This document shows positions 43,954-52,989 of a stretch of 64,000 nt of DNA, in pieces (the first letter of the stretch is position 1; the number at the start of each line of letters is the position of its first letter). The position numbers were made by a program, and so were the translations under genes. This DNA is from Heritagella_A intestinalis (GTDB lineage: Bacteria; Bacillota; Clostridia; Oscillospirales; Acutalibacteraceae). The stretch covers positions 36,806-100,805 of the forward strand of contig CAJFQF010000007.1 in the NCBI GenBank assembly GCA_904418995.1, read 5' to 3'. Below the pieces are notes generated by a model. The model did not search any database. It saw only the letters and a list, made by a program, of their open reading frames with translations, and was not told the DNA's origin.

Positions 43954-43982
43954 ATTGTATAACAAATCTGCGTGATTTTCAA
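43954..43982 (-). promoter_or_regulatory. Promoter of the pgk-tpiA-gpmI operon
   Basis: TTGAAA (43977-43982) and TACAAT (43954-43959) are exactly 17 bases apart on the minus strand, with the start near 43947. Confidence 0.75.
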
Positions 43983-44050
43983 GCGGTTTAGGGGGGAATC
44001 CCCACAAAAACGCAGAAATTTTACGCAGCCGGCCCCGGGAGGGCTTGTGT

Positions 44051-44569
44051 TTACAACTGTTTTACCGGAGCGGCGTCCCAGTCGTAGCCCCGCAGGTTCC
44101 CGGCGCAGCTCAGCTCCGGGTAGCCCCACTGGCGCAGGACTTCAAACACCCCCACGGCCACAGAGTTGGACAGGTTCAGGCTCCGGGCGTTTTCAATCAT
44201 GGGGATGCGCACGCAGGAATCCGGGTTTTGGAAGAGCAGCTCTTCCGGCAGGCCGGCGGTCTCCTTGCCGAACACCAGGTAGGCGTTGTCCGGATAGGAC
44301 ATATCGGAATGGGCTTTCCGGGCCTTGGTGGAGAAATAGAAAAAATTCCCGGTGTTTTTTTCAAAAAATTCGGAAAGGCTTTCGTAGTAGGTGATGTCCA
44401 GCAGATGCCAGTAATCCAGGCCGGCCCGTTTGAGCTTGCGGTCGTCAATGGCAAAGCCCATGGGCCCCACCAGATGCAGCCGGGCGCCGGTGGCGGCGCA
44501 GGTGCGGGCGATATTGCCGGTATTTTGAGGGATTTCCGGTTCCACCAGGACGATATTGAGGGTTGGCAA
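44051..44569 (-). CDS. trmL: tRNA (cytidine/uridine-34-2'-O)-methyltransferase
   Basis: A small SPOUT methyltransferase that modifies the wobble base of tRNA-Leu. The N-terminal NIVLVEPEIPQNTGNIARTC is characteristic. The knotted SAM-binding end reads VFGKETAGLPEELL, then RIPMIENARSLNLSNSVAVG. Length 172 is close to the 150-170 residue norm. The start is TTG 44569 with GGAG upstream. It is a single gene upstream of the pgk promoter. Confidence 0.94.
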   Translation of the reverse strand: MPTLNIVLVEPEIPQNTGNIARTCAATGARLHLVGPMGFAIDDRKLKRAGLDYWHLLDITYYESLSEFFEKNTGNFFYFSTKARKAHSDMSYPDNAYLVFGKETAGLPEELLFQNPDSCVRIPMIENARSLNLSNSVAVGVFEVLRQWGYPELSCAGNLRGYDWDAAPVKQL

Positions 44570-44706
44570 AAGAAATCGGCTCCTTTAAAAATGGAATGAA
44601 AAGCATTTGGAAAAAAATAGCGGTACTATTTTGAAGAAAAGGGGAAAGAATGATGAATGCGGTTTCCGTTGTGAAAATCTTACTTTTTTATGGGAGGTTC
44701 TATCAC

Positions 44707-44889
44707 ATGATGAAGAGCACAATGAATATGGTCAAAGGCGTAGGCATCGGGATGCTGGCAGGGGCAGCCGTCACCGTGGTGGGCAGCCAGATGATGAAAA
44801 CCGACAAGAAGCACCTGAAAAAGAGCGCCGGCAAGGCCATGAAGACCGTCAGCGACGTGCTGGACAACGTCCAGTATATGTTCAAGTAA
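44707..44889 (+). CDS. Small glycine-rich hydrophobic protein with basic tail, 60 aa
   Basis: A short hydrophobic glycine/alanine segment (VKGVGIGMLAGAAVTVVGS) is followed by a lysine-rich helix. This is the outline of small membrane-associated proteins common in Clostridia; no function is known. ATG 44707 has GGGAGGT at eight bases. A second possible start, ATG 44650, also has a purine-rich site and would add 19 residues. A strong terminator follows at once, so it is a genuine transcription unit. Confidence 0.65.
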   Translation: MMKSTMNMVKGVGIGMLAGAAVTVVGSQMMKTDKKHLKKSAGKAMKTVSDVLDNVQYMFK

Positions 44890-44911
44890 ATTGCAGGGGA
44901 AACCACTCCCG

Positions 44912-44940
44912 GGCCGCCTGATACCAGGCGGCCTTTTTTT
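44912..44940 (+). terminator. Terminator of the small protein gene
   Basis: A perfect 9-bp stem (44912-44920 with 44925-44933) with a four-base loop and seven T. Confidence 0.92.
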
Positions 44941-44966
44941 GCGGCGAGCTGCCGTTTCCGGGCTGC

Positions 44967-46604
44967 TCAGCCTTGGGGGGCCTGGTCTGGCGGGAGCAAC
45001 CGGCTGTAATGCACGCCCTCATAGTAGCAGTCGTCCCGCCATTCCCCGGTAAAGACCACGTTGCCCTGGGCGTCGAATTCCGTGCCCCGGCCGTGGCGCT
45101 TGCCGTCCTTCCACATACCGGTGTACACCAGGTTGCCCTGGGCGTCAAACTCCGTGCCTTCCCCGGTGGGGCGGTTGTCCTTCCACTTGCCCACAAACAG
45201 GGCGCCGTCGTCGGCCCGGTAGGAAACCCCTACCCCCTGGCGCTGGCCGTTTTCCAGCTGCCCGGCAAAGCGCAGGTTCCCCTCCCCGTCAAAGAGGGTG
45301 GCCATTTTCCCGGGGACGCCGTCCTTCCACTTGCCCACGTGGAGGGCGTGGGTGCCGTTTTGGAAGGTGGCCCCCAGGCCCTCCCGGCGGTTTTCCTTCC
45401 AGCCGCCGATATAGCAGGGCTCCCCGGAGCGGTAGTAGCACGCGCCCCAGCCGTCCCGCTGGTCGTTTTTATAGTCGCCCTCATAGGCGGTAGCGCCGCT
45501 TTCCTGTTCTGTGCGGCCGCGCCCCGTGCGCATCCCGTCCAGCAGCTCCCCAAAATACAGGCAGCTTTCTTCCGCGCTGACGATAATGCGTTTAGCGGCG
45601 GGCCTCCCCTGGAAAGGGACGGCGTCCTCCGGGTCCTCGTCCTGGGAGGCTTCCGCTGTGGGGGCAGGGGCTTCTTCCCGGGTGGAGGGCCGCAGATGGC
45701 GGCTGTCCACCTGCACCGGGCCCCGGGTGCGCTTTACCGCCACCCGGTAGCGGGTGCTGTGAATGGGGGGCTCCACGTCCACCCGGAAAACCTCGTGGTT
45801 GGCGGCATAGCTGTTGGGCTCTATAGCAGCAGGCGTTTCCTCTGCCGGCTCTTTCTCCGGTTCCGCATGGGGGGCAGGGCCGGGGAGAGGGTCAAGGGGC
45901 AGTTCCGGCGGTGCTTCCAAAGGAGCCTCTTCCGCTGTTTCCGGGTTTTTGGGGATAAAGCGGGGAAGGGAATTTAGGTCGGTTTCCATGAGACGGCCTT
46001 CCCATTGGAGCCGCAGGGTCTGCTCCTCCGGGGGGCAGTAGCAGAAATCCCCGGCGCTGGTGGAGGCAATCACCGACGGCGCGGAACCCACCTGGTTATT
46101 CACGGCGCTTTGATGGGCCGTCCCCGGGGCAAAGGGGCAGGGGAGCAGCTCCTGGCGGCGGTATTTACCGGTTTCCGGGCACAGGTCGGTGCGCAGGATG
46201 CGGTTTTCCCCGGCAACAGGCTCCAGGATCACCGCCGGGCGGCTGTCCCCGGGGCGGAAATAGCTGCTGCGCTCCCATTGGTTTTCCCGGTACAGCACCC
46301 GGCAGTATAAAAAGCCCCGGGCGTCCCGGAGGAGCAGGGCGGAGCCGCCGCTTACCGGCAGGGCTTCTTCCCGTACCAGCCCGCCGCCCCGGCACACCCA
46401 GCGCAGTCGCTTGCGGTGGATGCCGCCCCGGTAACGGCAGAGCTGCCCGCCGGCCACTTCCTCCCCGGAAGCCCGGCAGGGACGGCGGTTTTCAAAAAAT
46501 TGCCGGCGCAGCTGGGCCAGGGGGCCGTGGAACCGCTCGGCGGCGTCATAGGGGAACAGGCATATGGAGTAAAACGCGGGCTGGCCGCCGGTTGGCTGTA
46601 ACAT
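44967..46604 (-). CDS. MORN-repeat protein, 545 aa
   Basis: The last 190 residues contain about eight MORN-type repeats, for example YEGDYKNDQRDGWGACYY, YTGMWKDGKRHGRGTEF and LFVGKWKDNRPTGEGTEF. Residues 1-210 form a compact domain that I do not recognise, with several Cys and an arginine-rich stretch. A middle linker (about 215-340) is acidic and proline-rich. No signal peptide is visible, so it should be cytoplasmic. AGGAGG precedes ATG 46604. MORN repeats usually mediate protein or lipid contacts. The gene stands alone between convergent and divergent neighbours. Confidence 0.85.
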   Translation of the reverse strand: MLQPTGGQPAFYSICLFPYDAAERFHGPLAQLRRQFFENRRPCRASGEEVAGGQLCRYRGGIHRKRLRWVCRGGGLVREEALPVSGGSALLLRDARGFLYCRVLYRENQWERSSYFRPGDSRPAVILEPVAGENRILRTDLCPETGKYRRQELLPCPFAPGTAHQSAVNNQVGSAPSVIASTSAGDFCYCPPEEQTLRLQWEGRLMETDLNSLPRFIPKNPETAEEAPLEAPPELPLDPLPGPAPHAEPEKEPAEETPAAIEPNSYAANHEVFRVDVEPPIHSTRYRVAVKRTRGPVQVDSRHLRPSTREEAPAPTAEASQDEDPEDAVPFQGRPAAKRIIVSAEESCLYFGELLDGMRTGRGRTEQESGATAYEGDYKNDQRDGWGACYYRSGEPCYIGGWKENRREGLGATFQNGTHALHVGKWKDGVPGKMATLFDGEGNLRFAGQLENGQRQGVGVSYRADDGALFVGKWKDNRPTGEGTEFDAQGNLVYTGMWKDGKRHGRGTEFDAQGNVVFTGEWRDDCYYEGVHYSRLLPPDQAPQG

Positions 46605-46778
46605 AGCGTCAAATCCTCCTGAATATCGGGAGCTGAAATTCCAGCCCCCGGTTTTTTACATCCTATTATACCATAGACAACTCCGGATAGGAAGATGGAT
46701 TCCCGGGGAAGTTTCCATAAAACCGGCAGTTTTTCCGCAAAAAAGAAAAATCCTCTTTTGTACCGGGAAAGGGGATGC

Positions 46779-46784
46779 TATAAT
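46779..46784 (+). promoter_or_regulatory. Candidate -10 of the mscS gene
   Basis: A perfect TATAAT 50 bases before the gene; the -35 region is T-rich without a clear TTGACA match. Confidence 0.45.
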
Positions 46785-46833
46785 AGATAAAAATTCTCTT
46801 GTGCGGCCTCCCTGGCCGGGAAAGGAGCAGGCT

Positions 46834-47634
46834 ATGGAAAACTTCTGGCAGCCCATTTTGGATTGGATTTGGCAGGTTGGCCCCCGGATTCTGTGGGCGC
46901 TGGTGACCTTTGTGGTGGGGTGGTACCTCTCCAAATTGGTGGTGAAGCTGCTGAAAAAGGCCATGGACCGGGGCCGCGCCGAAAAAGGGGCGGTCACCTT
47001 TATCAGCTCGGTGGTGAGTATCCTCCTGAAGCTGCTGGTGGCCATTACGGCGGCGGCCCAGCTGGGCATGGACGTGACCTCCATTATTGCGGCAGTGGGC
47101 ACCATGGGCGTGGCCGTGGGCCTGGCCATCAAGGACAGCATGAGCAATGTAGCCAGCGGCGTGCAGATTCTGTTTACCCATCCTTTCCGGGCAGGGGATT
47201 ACCTGGTCACCGAGGGGGTGGAGGGCACCGTGGAGCGCATCGAGATTATGTATACCTCCCTGCGGACCTTTGACAACAAAGAGGTCATCATCCCCAACTC
47301 GGAGCTGACCACCAATATTATTACCAATTTCAGCGCCCAGAAAACCCGCCGGCTGGACCTGAACTATTCGGTTTCCTACAGCACGGATTTGGCCCAGGCC
47401 CGGCAGGTGCTGGAAGAAGTGGTGGCCGCCAATGAGAAGATCCTCCAGGACCCGGCCCCCCTCATCGCCGTGGGGGAGCACCAGGACAGCGCTATCCTCA
47501 TGGTGGTGAAGGTCTGGTGCGATACCGACGACTACTGGCCCCTGTACTATGAGATGCAGGAGAAGGTGAAGAACGCCTTTGACGAAGCGGGCATCGAAAT
47601 TCCCTTCCCCCAAATCGACGTTCATATGCGATGA
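46834..47634 (+). CDS. MscS-family small-conductance mechanosensitive channel, 266 aa
   Basis: Releases osmolytes on membrane tension. Hydrophobic helices lie near residues 13-33 and 50-105; the pore helix TM3 is the glycine/alanine-rich AAVGTMGVAVGLAIKDSMSN. The cytoplasmic beta domain follows with PFRAGDYLVTEGVEGTVERI, TSLRTFDNKEVIIPNSEL and the C-terminal GIEIPFPQIDVHMR. Its length is close to E. coli MscS. AAAGGAG precedes ATG 46834. Confidence 0.95.
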   Translation: MENFWQPILDWIWQVGPRILWALVTFVVGWYLSKLVVKLLKKAMDRGRAEKGAVTFISSVVSILLKLLVAITAAAQLGMDVTSIIAAVGTMGVAVGLAIKDSMSNVASGVQILFTHPFRAGDYLVTEGVEGTVERIEIMYTSLRTFDNKEVIIPNSELTTNIITNFSAQKTRRLDLNYSVSYSTDLAQARQVLEEVVAANEKILQDPAPLIAVGEHQDSAILMVVKVWCDTDDYWPLYYEMQEKVKNAFDEAGIEIPFPQIDVHMR

Positions 47635-47673
47635 GCTGATACATACTGTAATAACAATAGGAGAATATACGAG

Positions 47674-48108
47674 ATGGAATCGAATTTTGCAGTCCAAACC
47701 GCTTTCGGCATCGACAACCTGCCCCAGGTGCGCCAAATCCGGCAGGAAGTTTTCATGGAGGAGCAGGGCTTTCAGAATGAATTTGACGCCACCGATGAAA
47801 CCGCCCTGCACCTGCTGGTGCTGGCCGGGGAGGAGCCGGCGGCTACAGGCCGGGCCTTCTCCCAGGACGGGGGCAAGGTGTGGCATATTGGCCGGGTGTG
47901 CGTGCGCAAAGCCTTCCGGGGCAGGGAGCTGGGCCGCCTGGTGATGGAGGGCCTGGAAAAGGCCGTTGCCGGTGAAGGCGGGGAGAAAGTGGTGCTTTCG
48001 GCCCAGGTGCAGGCCCGGGGTTTTTACGAGAAGTTAGGCTACACCGCCCACGGCCCGGAATACCTGGATGAGCACTGCCCCCATGTGGAGATGGAAAAGA
48101 GATTGTAA
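47674..48108 (+). CDS. GNAT-family N-acetyltransferase, ElaA-like, 144 aa
   Basis: An acetyl-CoA-dependent acyltransferase. The fold is seen in VRQIRQEVFMEEQGF at the N-terminus (an ElaA-type opening), HIGRVCVRKAFRGRELGRLV as the acetyl-CoA loop, and VQARGFYEKLGYTAHGPEYL near the end. The substrate is unknown. It lies 39 bases after mscS on the same strand and may share its transcript. Confidence 0.9.
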   Translation: MESNFAVQTAFGIDNLPQVRQIRQEVFMEEQGFQNEFDATDETALHLLVLAGEEPAATGRAFSQDGGKVWHIGRVCVRKAFRGRELGRLVMEGLEKAVAGEGGEKVVLSAQVQARGFYEKLGYTAHGPEYLDEHCPHVEMEKRL

Positions 48109-48142
48109 TCCGATTGTAATCTTTTCCTGTGTGAACTTGTGC

Positions 48143-48294
48143 TATAATGGGTCTATCACAAATGCAGGGGGAAGCATCCGGGAAAAATGCTTTTTCCGGG
48201 TGCTTCCCCGCTGAGATTTATAGGCGCCGGCTCTGGGGCCCGGAGCGGCGTTTTCTCCCGGAATTTAAATAAACGGGCCGTATTATAAATCTCA
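48143..48294 (+). promoter_or_regulatory. Promoter and structured leader of the MBOAT gene
   Basis: TATAAT at 48143-48148 is the best -10, with a weak -35. The predicted transcript folds into a long hairpin at 48168-48209 (about 19 pairs, one wobble and one bulge) that has no T-run. A second domain is closed by an 11-bp perfect inverted repeat (48212-48222 with 48284-48294) and contains a GC hairpin followed by TTTT. It resembles a cis-regulatory RNA. TPP riboswitch consensus parts are not present. Confidence 0.5.
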
Positions 48295-48340
48295 AAAAAT
48301 ACGATTTGTAGGGGATTGTGGAAAGGGATGGTCGAAACCC

Positions 48341-49735
48341 ATGATATTCAGCAGCCTGTTTTTTCTCTTTGTGTTTTTACCGGTGGTGCTCATCGCCTAT
48401 TTTGTAGTGCCCCGGCGGTTCCGGAACCTGGTGCTGTTTGTGTTCAGCCTGGTGTTTTACGCCTGGGGGGAACCGGTGTATATCCTCCTGATGCTGTTCA
48501 CCGCCTTTTTTGATTACTTCAACGGCGCTATGGTGGACCGGTTCCGGGACAGGCCCAAAATCGCCAAGGGCTTTTTGATTTCCAGCGTGATTGTCAACCT
48601 GGCCCTGCTGGGCTTTTTCAAGTATTCCGGGCTGCTGGTAACCACCTTCAATTCCGCCACGGGCCTGAGCGTCCCGGTGCCGGAGGTGGCACTGCCCATC
48701 GGTATTTCCTTCTATACCTTTGAGTCCATGTCCTATACCATTGATATTTACCGGAACCGGGCCCCCCGGCAGCGGAGCCTGGTGAACTACGGGGCCTATG
48801 TGTCCTTCTTCCCCCACCTGGTGGCGGGTCCCATTGTCCGGTATGAGGATTTGGCCTTGCAGCTGACGGACCGCCGGGAGACTTTGGAGAAATTCACCGC
48901 CGGCGTCCAGCGGTTCCTGGTGGGCCTGTTCAAGAAGGTCATCATCGCCAATAACGTGGCCCTGCTGGCAGACCAGGTGGAATATCTGGGTTCCCCCTCG
49001 GCCCTGACGGCCTGGCTGGGGATTCTGGCCTTTACCTTCCAAATCTACTTTGACTTTTCCGGCTATTCGGATATGGCCATCGGCCTGGCTAAGATGTTCG
49101 GCTTTGAGATTCCGGAGAACTTCCGGCTTCCCTATACCTCCCACAGCGTCCGGGAGTTCTGGCAGCGGTGGCACATCACCCTGGGCACCTGGTTCAAGGA
49201 GTATGTGTACTTCCCCCTGGGCGGCAGCCGCCGGGGAACCCTGCGCACCGTGCGGAATATGGCCATTGTGTGGCTGCTCACGGGCATCTGGCACGGGGCC
49301 AGCTGGAACTATGCCCTGTGGGGCGCGTATTTCGGCGTGCTGATTATCTGCGAAAAGCTCTTCCTGGGCAAGCTCCTGGACAAGCTCCCCAAGTTTGTCA
49401 CCTGGCTTTATAGCTTCCTGGCGGTGGTCATCGGCTGGGTGTTCTTCTCCTATGAGGATATCGGCCAGGCGTTCCAGATGCTGGGGGCCATGTTCGGCGC
49501 CGGCGGCGTCGGCGTGGACAACCAGGGCCTGTATTCCCTGCTGACCTTTGGGCCCATGCTGCTCATTGCGGCGTTTTGCAGCTCGCCCCTGCCGGGCCGC
49601 CTCACGGAGAAAATGCGCACCGGCAGCGTCCTGTCCAAGAGCCTGTGGGCTGTGGGCTACTGCGCCCTGCTGGTGGTGTGCGTGTGCTTCCTGGTGGACA
49701 ACTCCTATAACCCCTTCCTGTACTTCCAGTTCTAA
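48341..49735 (+). CDS. MBOAT-family O-acyltransferase (AlgI/DltB-like), 464 aa
   Basis: A polytopic membrane enzyme that moves acetyl or other acyl groups across the membrane for polysaccharide O-acylation. The start SSLFFLFVFLPVVLIAYFVV is typical of AlgI types. YVSFFPHLVAGPIVRYEDL and the conserved REFWQRWHITLGTWFKEYVY follow. The catalytic histidine lies in WLLTGIWHGASWNYALWGAY. About ten membrane segments are visible. The next gene encodes a DHHW/AlgX-like protein, the usual extracellular partner. Confidence 0.95.
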   Translation: MIFSSLFFLFVFLPVVLIAYFVVPRRFRNLVLFVFSLVFYAWGEPVYILLMLFTAFFDYFNGAMVDRFRDRPKIAKGFLISSVIVNLALLGFFKYSGLLVTTFNSATGLSVPVPEVALPIGISFYTFESMSYTIDIYRNRAPRQRSLVNYGAYVSFFPHLVAGPIVRYEDLALQLTDRRETLEKFTAGVQRFLVGLFKKVIIANNVALLADQVEYLGSPSALTAWLGILAFTFQIYFDFSGYSDMAIGLAKMFGFEIPENFRLPYTSHSVREFWQRWHITLGTWFKEYVYFPLGGSRRGTLRTVRNMAIVWLLTGIWHGASWNYALWGAYFGVLIICEKLFLGKLLDKLPKFVTWLYSFLAVVIGWVFFSYEDIGQAFQMLGAMFGAGGVGVDNQGLYSLLTFGPMLLIAAFCSSPLPGRLTEKMRTGSVLSKSLWAVGYCALLVVCVCFLVDNSYNPFLYFQF

Positions 49736-49931
49736 GGGGAGCGCTTCCCGAAACTTTTGCGGTGGGGCAGAGTTTTCCACGGATTCCACTGGAATTGTTG
49801 AAAACCTGCCCGCCGGTTTGGCTTCCCTTTTGCAAAGGGGCCGTTATGTGTAAAGAAAAGCCCGGAAAAAGGGCCGGGATGCCCGGCCTGCCTGCGTATC
49901 CATGGGCGAGGAAAGGAATGGTCGTGTTTTC

Positions 49932-51116
49932 ATGAAAGATACGTGCAAAGAAATCCTGAAAAAATGCGGCTGGGAACGGTGCATCGTGGCGGTGTTCCTG
50001 CTGCTGGTAATGGTGGCGGGGTCGGTTTCCCTGCTTGTACTGCCCAAGGCGGAGCGCTCGGAGGACGAAAACCGGGTGCTGCAAAGCCCGCCGGAGTTCA
50101 GCGCGGCGAACCTGCTGGACGGCTCCTTTATGGACGACACCGAGAATTATGTGGCCGACCATTTTCCCGCCCGGCGGGAGTTTATCGCCCTGCACACCCA
50201 GCTGATGCTGGCCTCTGGCAAACGGGATGTAGGGGCCAATTACAGCCAGGTGCCGGCGGAAGGCGGCGTGTATTTCGGCAAGAACGGCCACCTGTATGAG
50301 GTGCTCCTGGCCCCGGACCACACGGACACCTTCCAGAATAATATCCAGGCTTTGACCTCCTTCAGCGCCAATGCCGGGGGCTTGCCCCTGACCATTTTGG
50401 CGGTGCCCTCCGGGGCCCAGGAGCAGCCGGAAAACCTGCCGGCCTTTGCCCCCAGCCATGACCAGCGGGAGGAGCTGGAAGCCATCCAGTCCCTGGCGGA
50501 CGAGAACACCCAGGTGCTGGATGTGTTTGACGCCCTTTCCCTGGAAAACGGCGACTACTACTATAAGACCGACCACCACTGGAATCTGGAAGGGGCCTTT
50601 GTGGGCTATACGGAAATGGCCAAGGCCATGGGCTTTACGCCCCTGTCCCGGGACCAGTACGAGTTTGAGAAGGTTTCCGACAGCTTTTACGGCACCCTGT
50701 ATTCCAAGGCCATCTATTGGCAGCAGCAGCCCGACGCCTTTTATCTGCCTCGGTTTTTGGGGGAGGACACCCTGGCCCAGGTGGTGGGGGAAAAGGAGCA
50801 GGAGAGCCTGTATCATGAGGAATATCTGGAGCAGAAGGACAAGTACTCCACCTTCCTGGGGGGCAACCACCCGGTGGACGTCATCCGCAACAGCGCCGTG
50901 GAGGACGGCAAGCTCCTGCTGGTGAAGGATTCCTACGCCAACTGCCTGGTGCCCTTCCTGGCCCAGCACTTTGCAGAAATCCATGTGGTGGACCTGCGCT
51001 ACTTCAATATGGATATTTATCAGTATATTGAGGAGAACGACATTGACCAGCTGGCGGCGGTGTACAGCATCAAGCAGCTCTGCGACGTGGATGTGGCCTC
51101 CAAGCTCCTGCGGTAA
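49932..51116 (+). CDS. DHHW-family (AlgX/AlgJ-like) acyltransferase partner, 394 aa
   Basis: A membrane-anchored extracellular protein with one N-terminal helix (residues about 17-37). The family name motif is present as YYKTDHHWNLEGAF, and a catalytic serine is suggested by LLVKDSYANCLVPFLAQHF (the SGNH-type KDSYA box). ENRVLQSPPEFSAANLLDGS and YVADHFPARREFIAL are conserved family stretches. The start ATG 49932 has AAAGGA somewhat far upstream. It forms a two-gene unit with the MBOAT gene; together they would O-acetylate an envelope glycan. Confidence 0.92.
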   Translation: MKDTCKEILKKCGWERCIVAVFLLLVMVAGSVSLLVLPKAERSEDENRVLQSPPEFSAANLLDGSFMDDTENYVADHFPARREFIALHTQLMLASGKRDVGANYSQVPAEGGVYFGKNGHLYEVLLAPDHTDTFQNNIQALTSFSANAGGLPLTILAVPSGAQEQPENLPAFAPSHDQREELEAIQSLADENTQVLDVFDALSLENGDYYYKTDHHWNLEGAFVGYTEMAKAMGFTPLSRDQYEFEKVSDSFYGTLYSKAIYWQQQPDAFYLPRFLGEDTLAQVVGEKEQESLYHEEYLEQKDKYSTFLGGNHPVDVIRNSAVEDGKLLLVKDSYANCLVPFLAQHFAEIHVVDLRYFNMDIYQYIEENDIDQLAAVYSIKQLCDVDVASKLLR

Positions 51117-51202
51117 CAGAGAATTGTCAAATATAGGAAAATTGTTTGCGCAAAATGTGGAAATTAGAAGAAGAAAAACTGTTAATTTTAGCCGACAGAA
51201 TC

Positions 51203-51345
51203 TTGACAACAGGCGTAAATTTGATAAAATAAAATATAGAAAACAGAGAAGGCATGGTTTTGGAGAGCGGCTCCGGAATGATGCCTTCCCGTGTATCCCG
51301 CCGAGCGGGGTACGGGCAGTTCATTCCTGAAGGGAGGCTGTGCAG
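51203..51345 (+). promoter_or_regulatory. Promoter and leader of ptsI
   Basis: Consensus TTGACA (51203-51208) and TAAAAT (51225-51230) are 16 bases apart. The leader of about 110 bases contains GAAGGCAT pairing with ATGCCTTC around a 25-base insert, and a second hairpin made from CCCG-TATCCCGC and its complement just before the ribosome site. A TTTGCGCAAA palindrome lies upstream at about 51147-51156. Confidence 0.65.
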
Positions 51346-52986
51346 ATGGAAAGAATCGTAGGGATTGCGGCTTCAGAGGGGTACGCTATCGGAAGGATGT
51401 ATATCCATCTGGAAGCGGCGGAAGACTGGAGCCATCAAACGGCCCTGGATCCGGATCAGGAAGTCAGCCGGTTTCAGCAGGCCAAGGAGGATGCCTGCAT
51501 AGAACTGGGGACAGTCTATCACCGGGCGGTGGCCCGGGTGGGGGAGCATCATTCCGGCATTTTCAAAATCCACTTGGCATTGCTCCGGGATGATGATTTC
51601 TGCAAGGAAGTATCCGAGTATATCCAGCAGAACCATTGTACTGCTGAGAAAGGCGTCCAGGAAGTTGGGCAGAAGTTTTTCCGCATTTTTGAGGAAATGG
51701 ACGATGATTACCTGCGGGCCCGGGGGGCGGACGTGAAGGACATTGTGTCCCGGCTGCTGTTTTTCCTGGGGGAAAACCGGAAGGAAGAGATGGGGGATTG
51801 GCTGCCCAAGGGCGCCCAGGGGATTCTGGCGGCGGAGGAGATCATGCCCAGCCAGACTATCCGCATGGATGTGGACCAGGTCACCGGGCTCATTACCCGC
51901 ACCGGCTCCCGGACCTCCCATTCGGCGATTTTGGCCCGCTCCTTGCAGATTCCCGCCGTGACAGGGCTGGGAAAGCAGTTTGACCTGCTGCGGGATGGGA
52001 GCTGCGTCATCTTGGACGGCTTTAAGGGCCTGGTCATCCAGGACCCCGATGAAGAGACCCTGTCCGCTTATCAGAAATTGGCACAGGAATACGAAAACCA
52101 GCAGAAGGCCCTGGAATCCTATAAGGGCATGAAGGCGGTGACCCAGGACGGCACGGTGGTGGAGCTGTGCGCCAATATCGGCCACCCCAACGATTTGGAT
52201 GAAGTGCTGGACAACGGCGCTGACGGCGTGGGCTTGTTCCGCACGGAATTCCTCTTTATGTATTGGGGCCGCCAGCCCACGGAAGAAGAGCAGTTCGGCG
52301 CGTACCGCACAGTGTTGGAGCAGATGCAGGGCAAGCGGGTGGTCATCCGGACCCTGGACATCGGCGCGGACAAGCAGGTGCCCTACCTGAGAATGGAGCG
52401 GGAGGAAAATCCGGCTATGGGCCGCCGGTCCCTGCGGTATTGCCTGGAAAATCCCAAGGTGTTCCTCACCCAGCTCCGGGCCCTTCTCCGGGCGGCCCGC
52501 TATGGGAAGCTGGCCATTTTGATTCCCATGGTGGTTTCCGTGGAGGAGGTGCTCACTGTGCGCAAGCTCCTCCAGCAGGCGGCTGCGGAGCTGGAGCAGG
52601 AGGGGGTGCCCTTTAGCCGGGATTATGAATTCGGCGTGATGATTGAGACCCCTTCGGCGGCCATGATCAGCGACCTGCTGGCCCCCCATGTGGACTTTTT
52701 CAGTATCGGCACCAACGATTTGGTGCAGTTCACTGTGGCGGCAGACCGGGAGAACCCCCATGTGGCGGCCCTGTGCGACCCCCAGCACCCGGCAGTGCGG
52801 CGTCTCATTGAGATTGCGGTGAAGAACGGCGTGCGCAGCGGGATTCGGGTGGCTGTGTGCGGGGAGGCGGCGGCAGACCCCGCTATGACCCGGTTCCTGC
52901 TATCCATTGGCGTCCGGGAGCTTTCGGTAGCCCCGGCCTCCCTGCTGGAAATCCGGCATACCATCCAGTCTTTGCGGCTGACCTGA
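51346..52986 (+). CDS. ptsI: Phosphoenolpyruvate-protein phosphotransferase (PTS enzyme I)
   Basis: Transfers phosphate from PEP to HPr. The phosphohistidine lies in GSRTSHSAILARSL (His192); the family consensus is GGRTSH, so one Gly is replaced by Ser. PEP and metal binding are seen in DGVGLFRTEFLFMYWGR, RTLDIGADKQVPYL, FGVMIETPSA and GTNDLVQFTVAADR, with the C-terminal VCGEAAADPAM. ATG 51346 has GGGAGG at eight bases; GTG 51340 is too close to that site. No HPr gene is adjacent. Confidence 0.97.
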   Translation: MERIVGIAASEGYAIGRMYIHLEAAEDWSHQTALDPDQEVSRFQQAKEDACIELGTVYHRAVARVGEHHSGIFKIHLALLRDDDFCKEVSEYIQQNHCTAEKGVQEVGQKFFRIFEEMDDDYLRARGADVKDIVSRLLFFLGENRKEEMGDWLPKGAQGILAAEEIMPSQTIRMDVDQVTGLITRTGSRTSHSAILARSLQIPAVTGLGKQFDLLRDGSCVILDGFKGLVIQDPDEETLSAYQKLAQEYENQQKALESYKGMKAVTQDGTVVELCANIGHPNDLDEVLDNGADGVGLFRTEFLFMYWGRQPTEEEQFGAYRTVLEQMQGKRVVIRTLDIGADKQVPYLRMEREENPAMGRRSLRYCLENPKVFLTQLRALLRAARYGKLAILIPMVVSVEEVLTVRKLLQQAAAELEQEGVPFSRDYEFGVMIETPSAAMISDLLAPHVDFFSIGTNDLVQFTVAADRENPHVAALCDPQHPAVRRLIEIAVKNGVRSGIRVAVCGEAAADPAMTRFLLSIGVRELSVAPASLLEIRHTIQSLRLT

Positions 52987-52989
52987 ACA

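Noticed and set aside
48211..48222. TPP riboswitch-like CTGAGA in the MBOAT leader
   Set aside because: The remaining TPP core elements are missing and the context is a simple inverted repeat.
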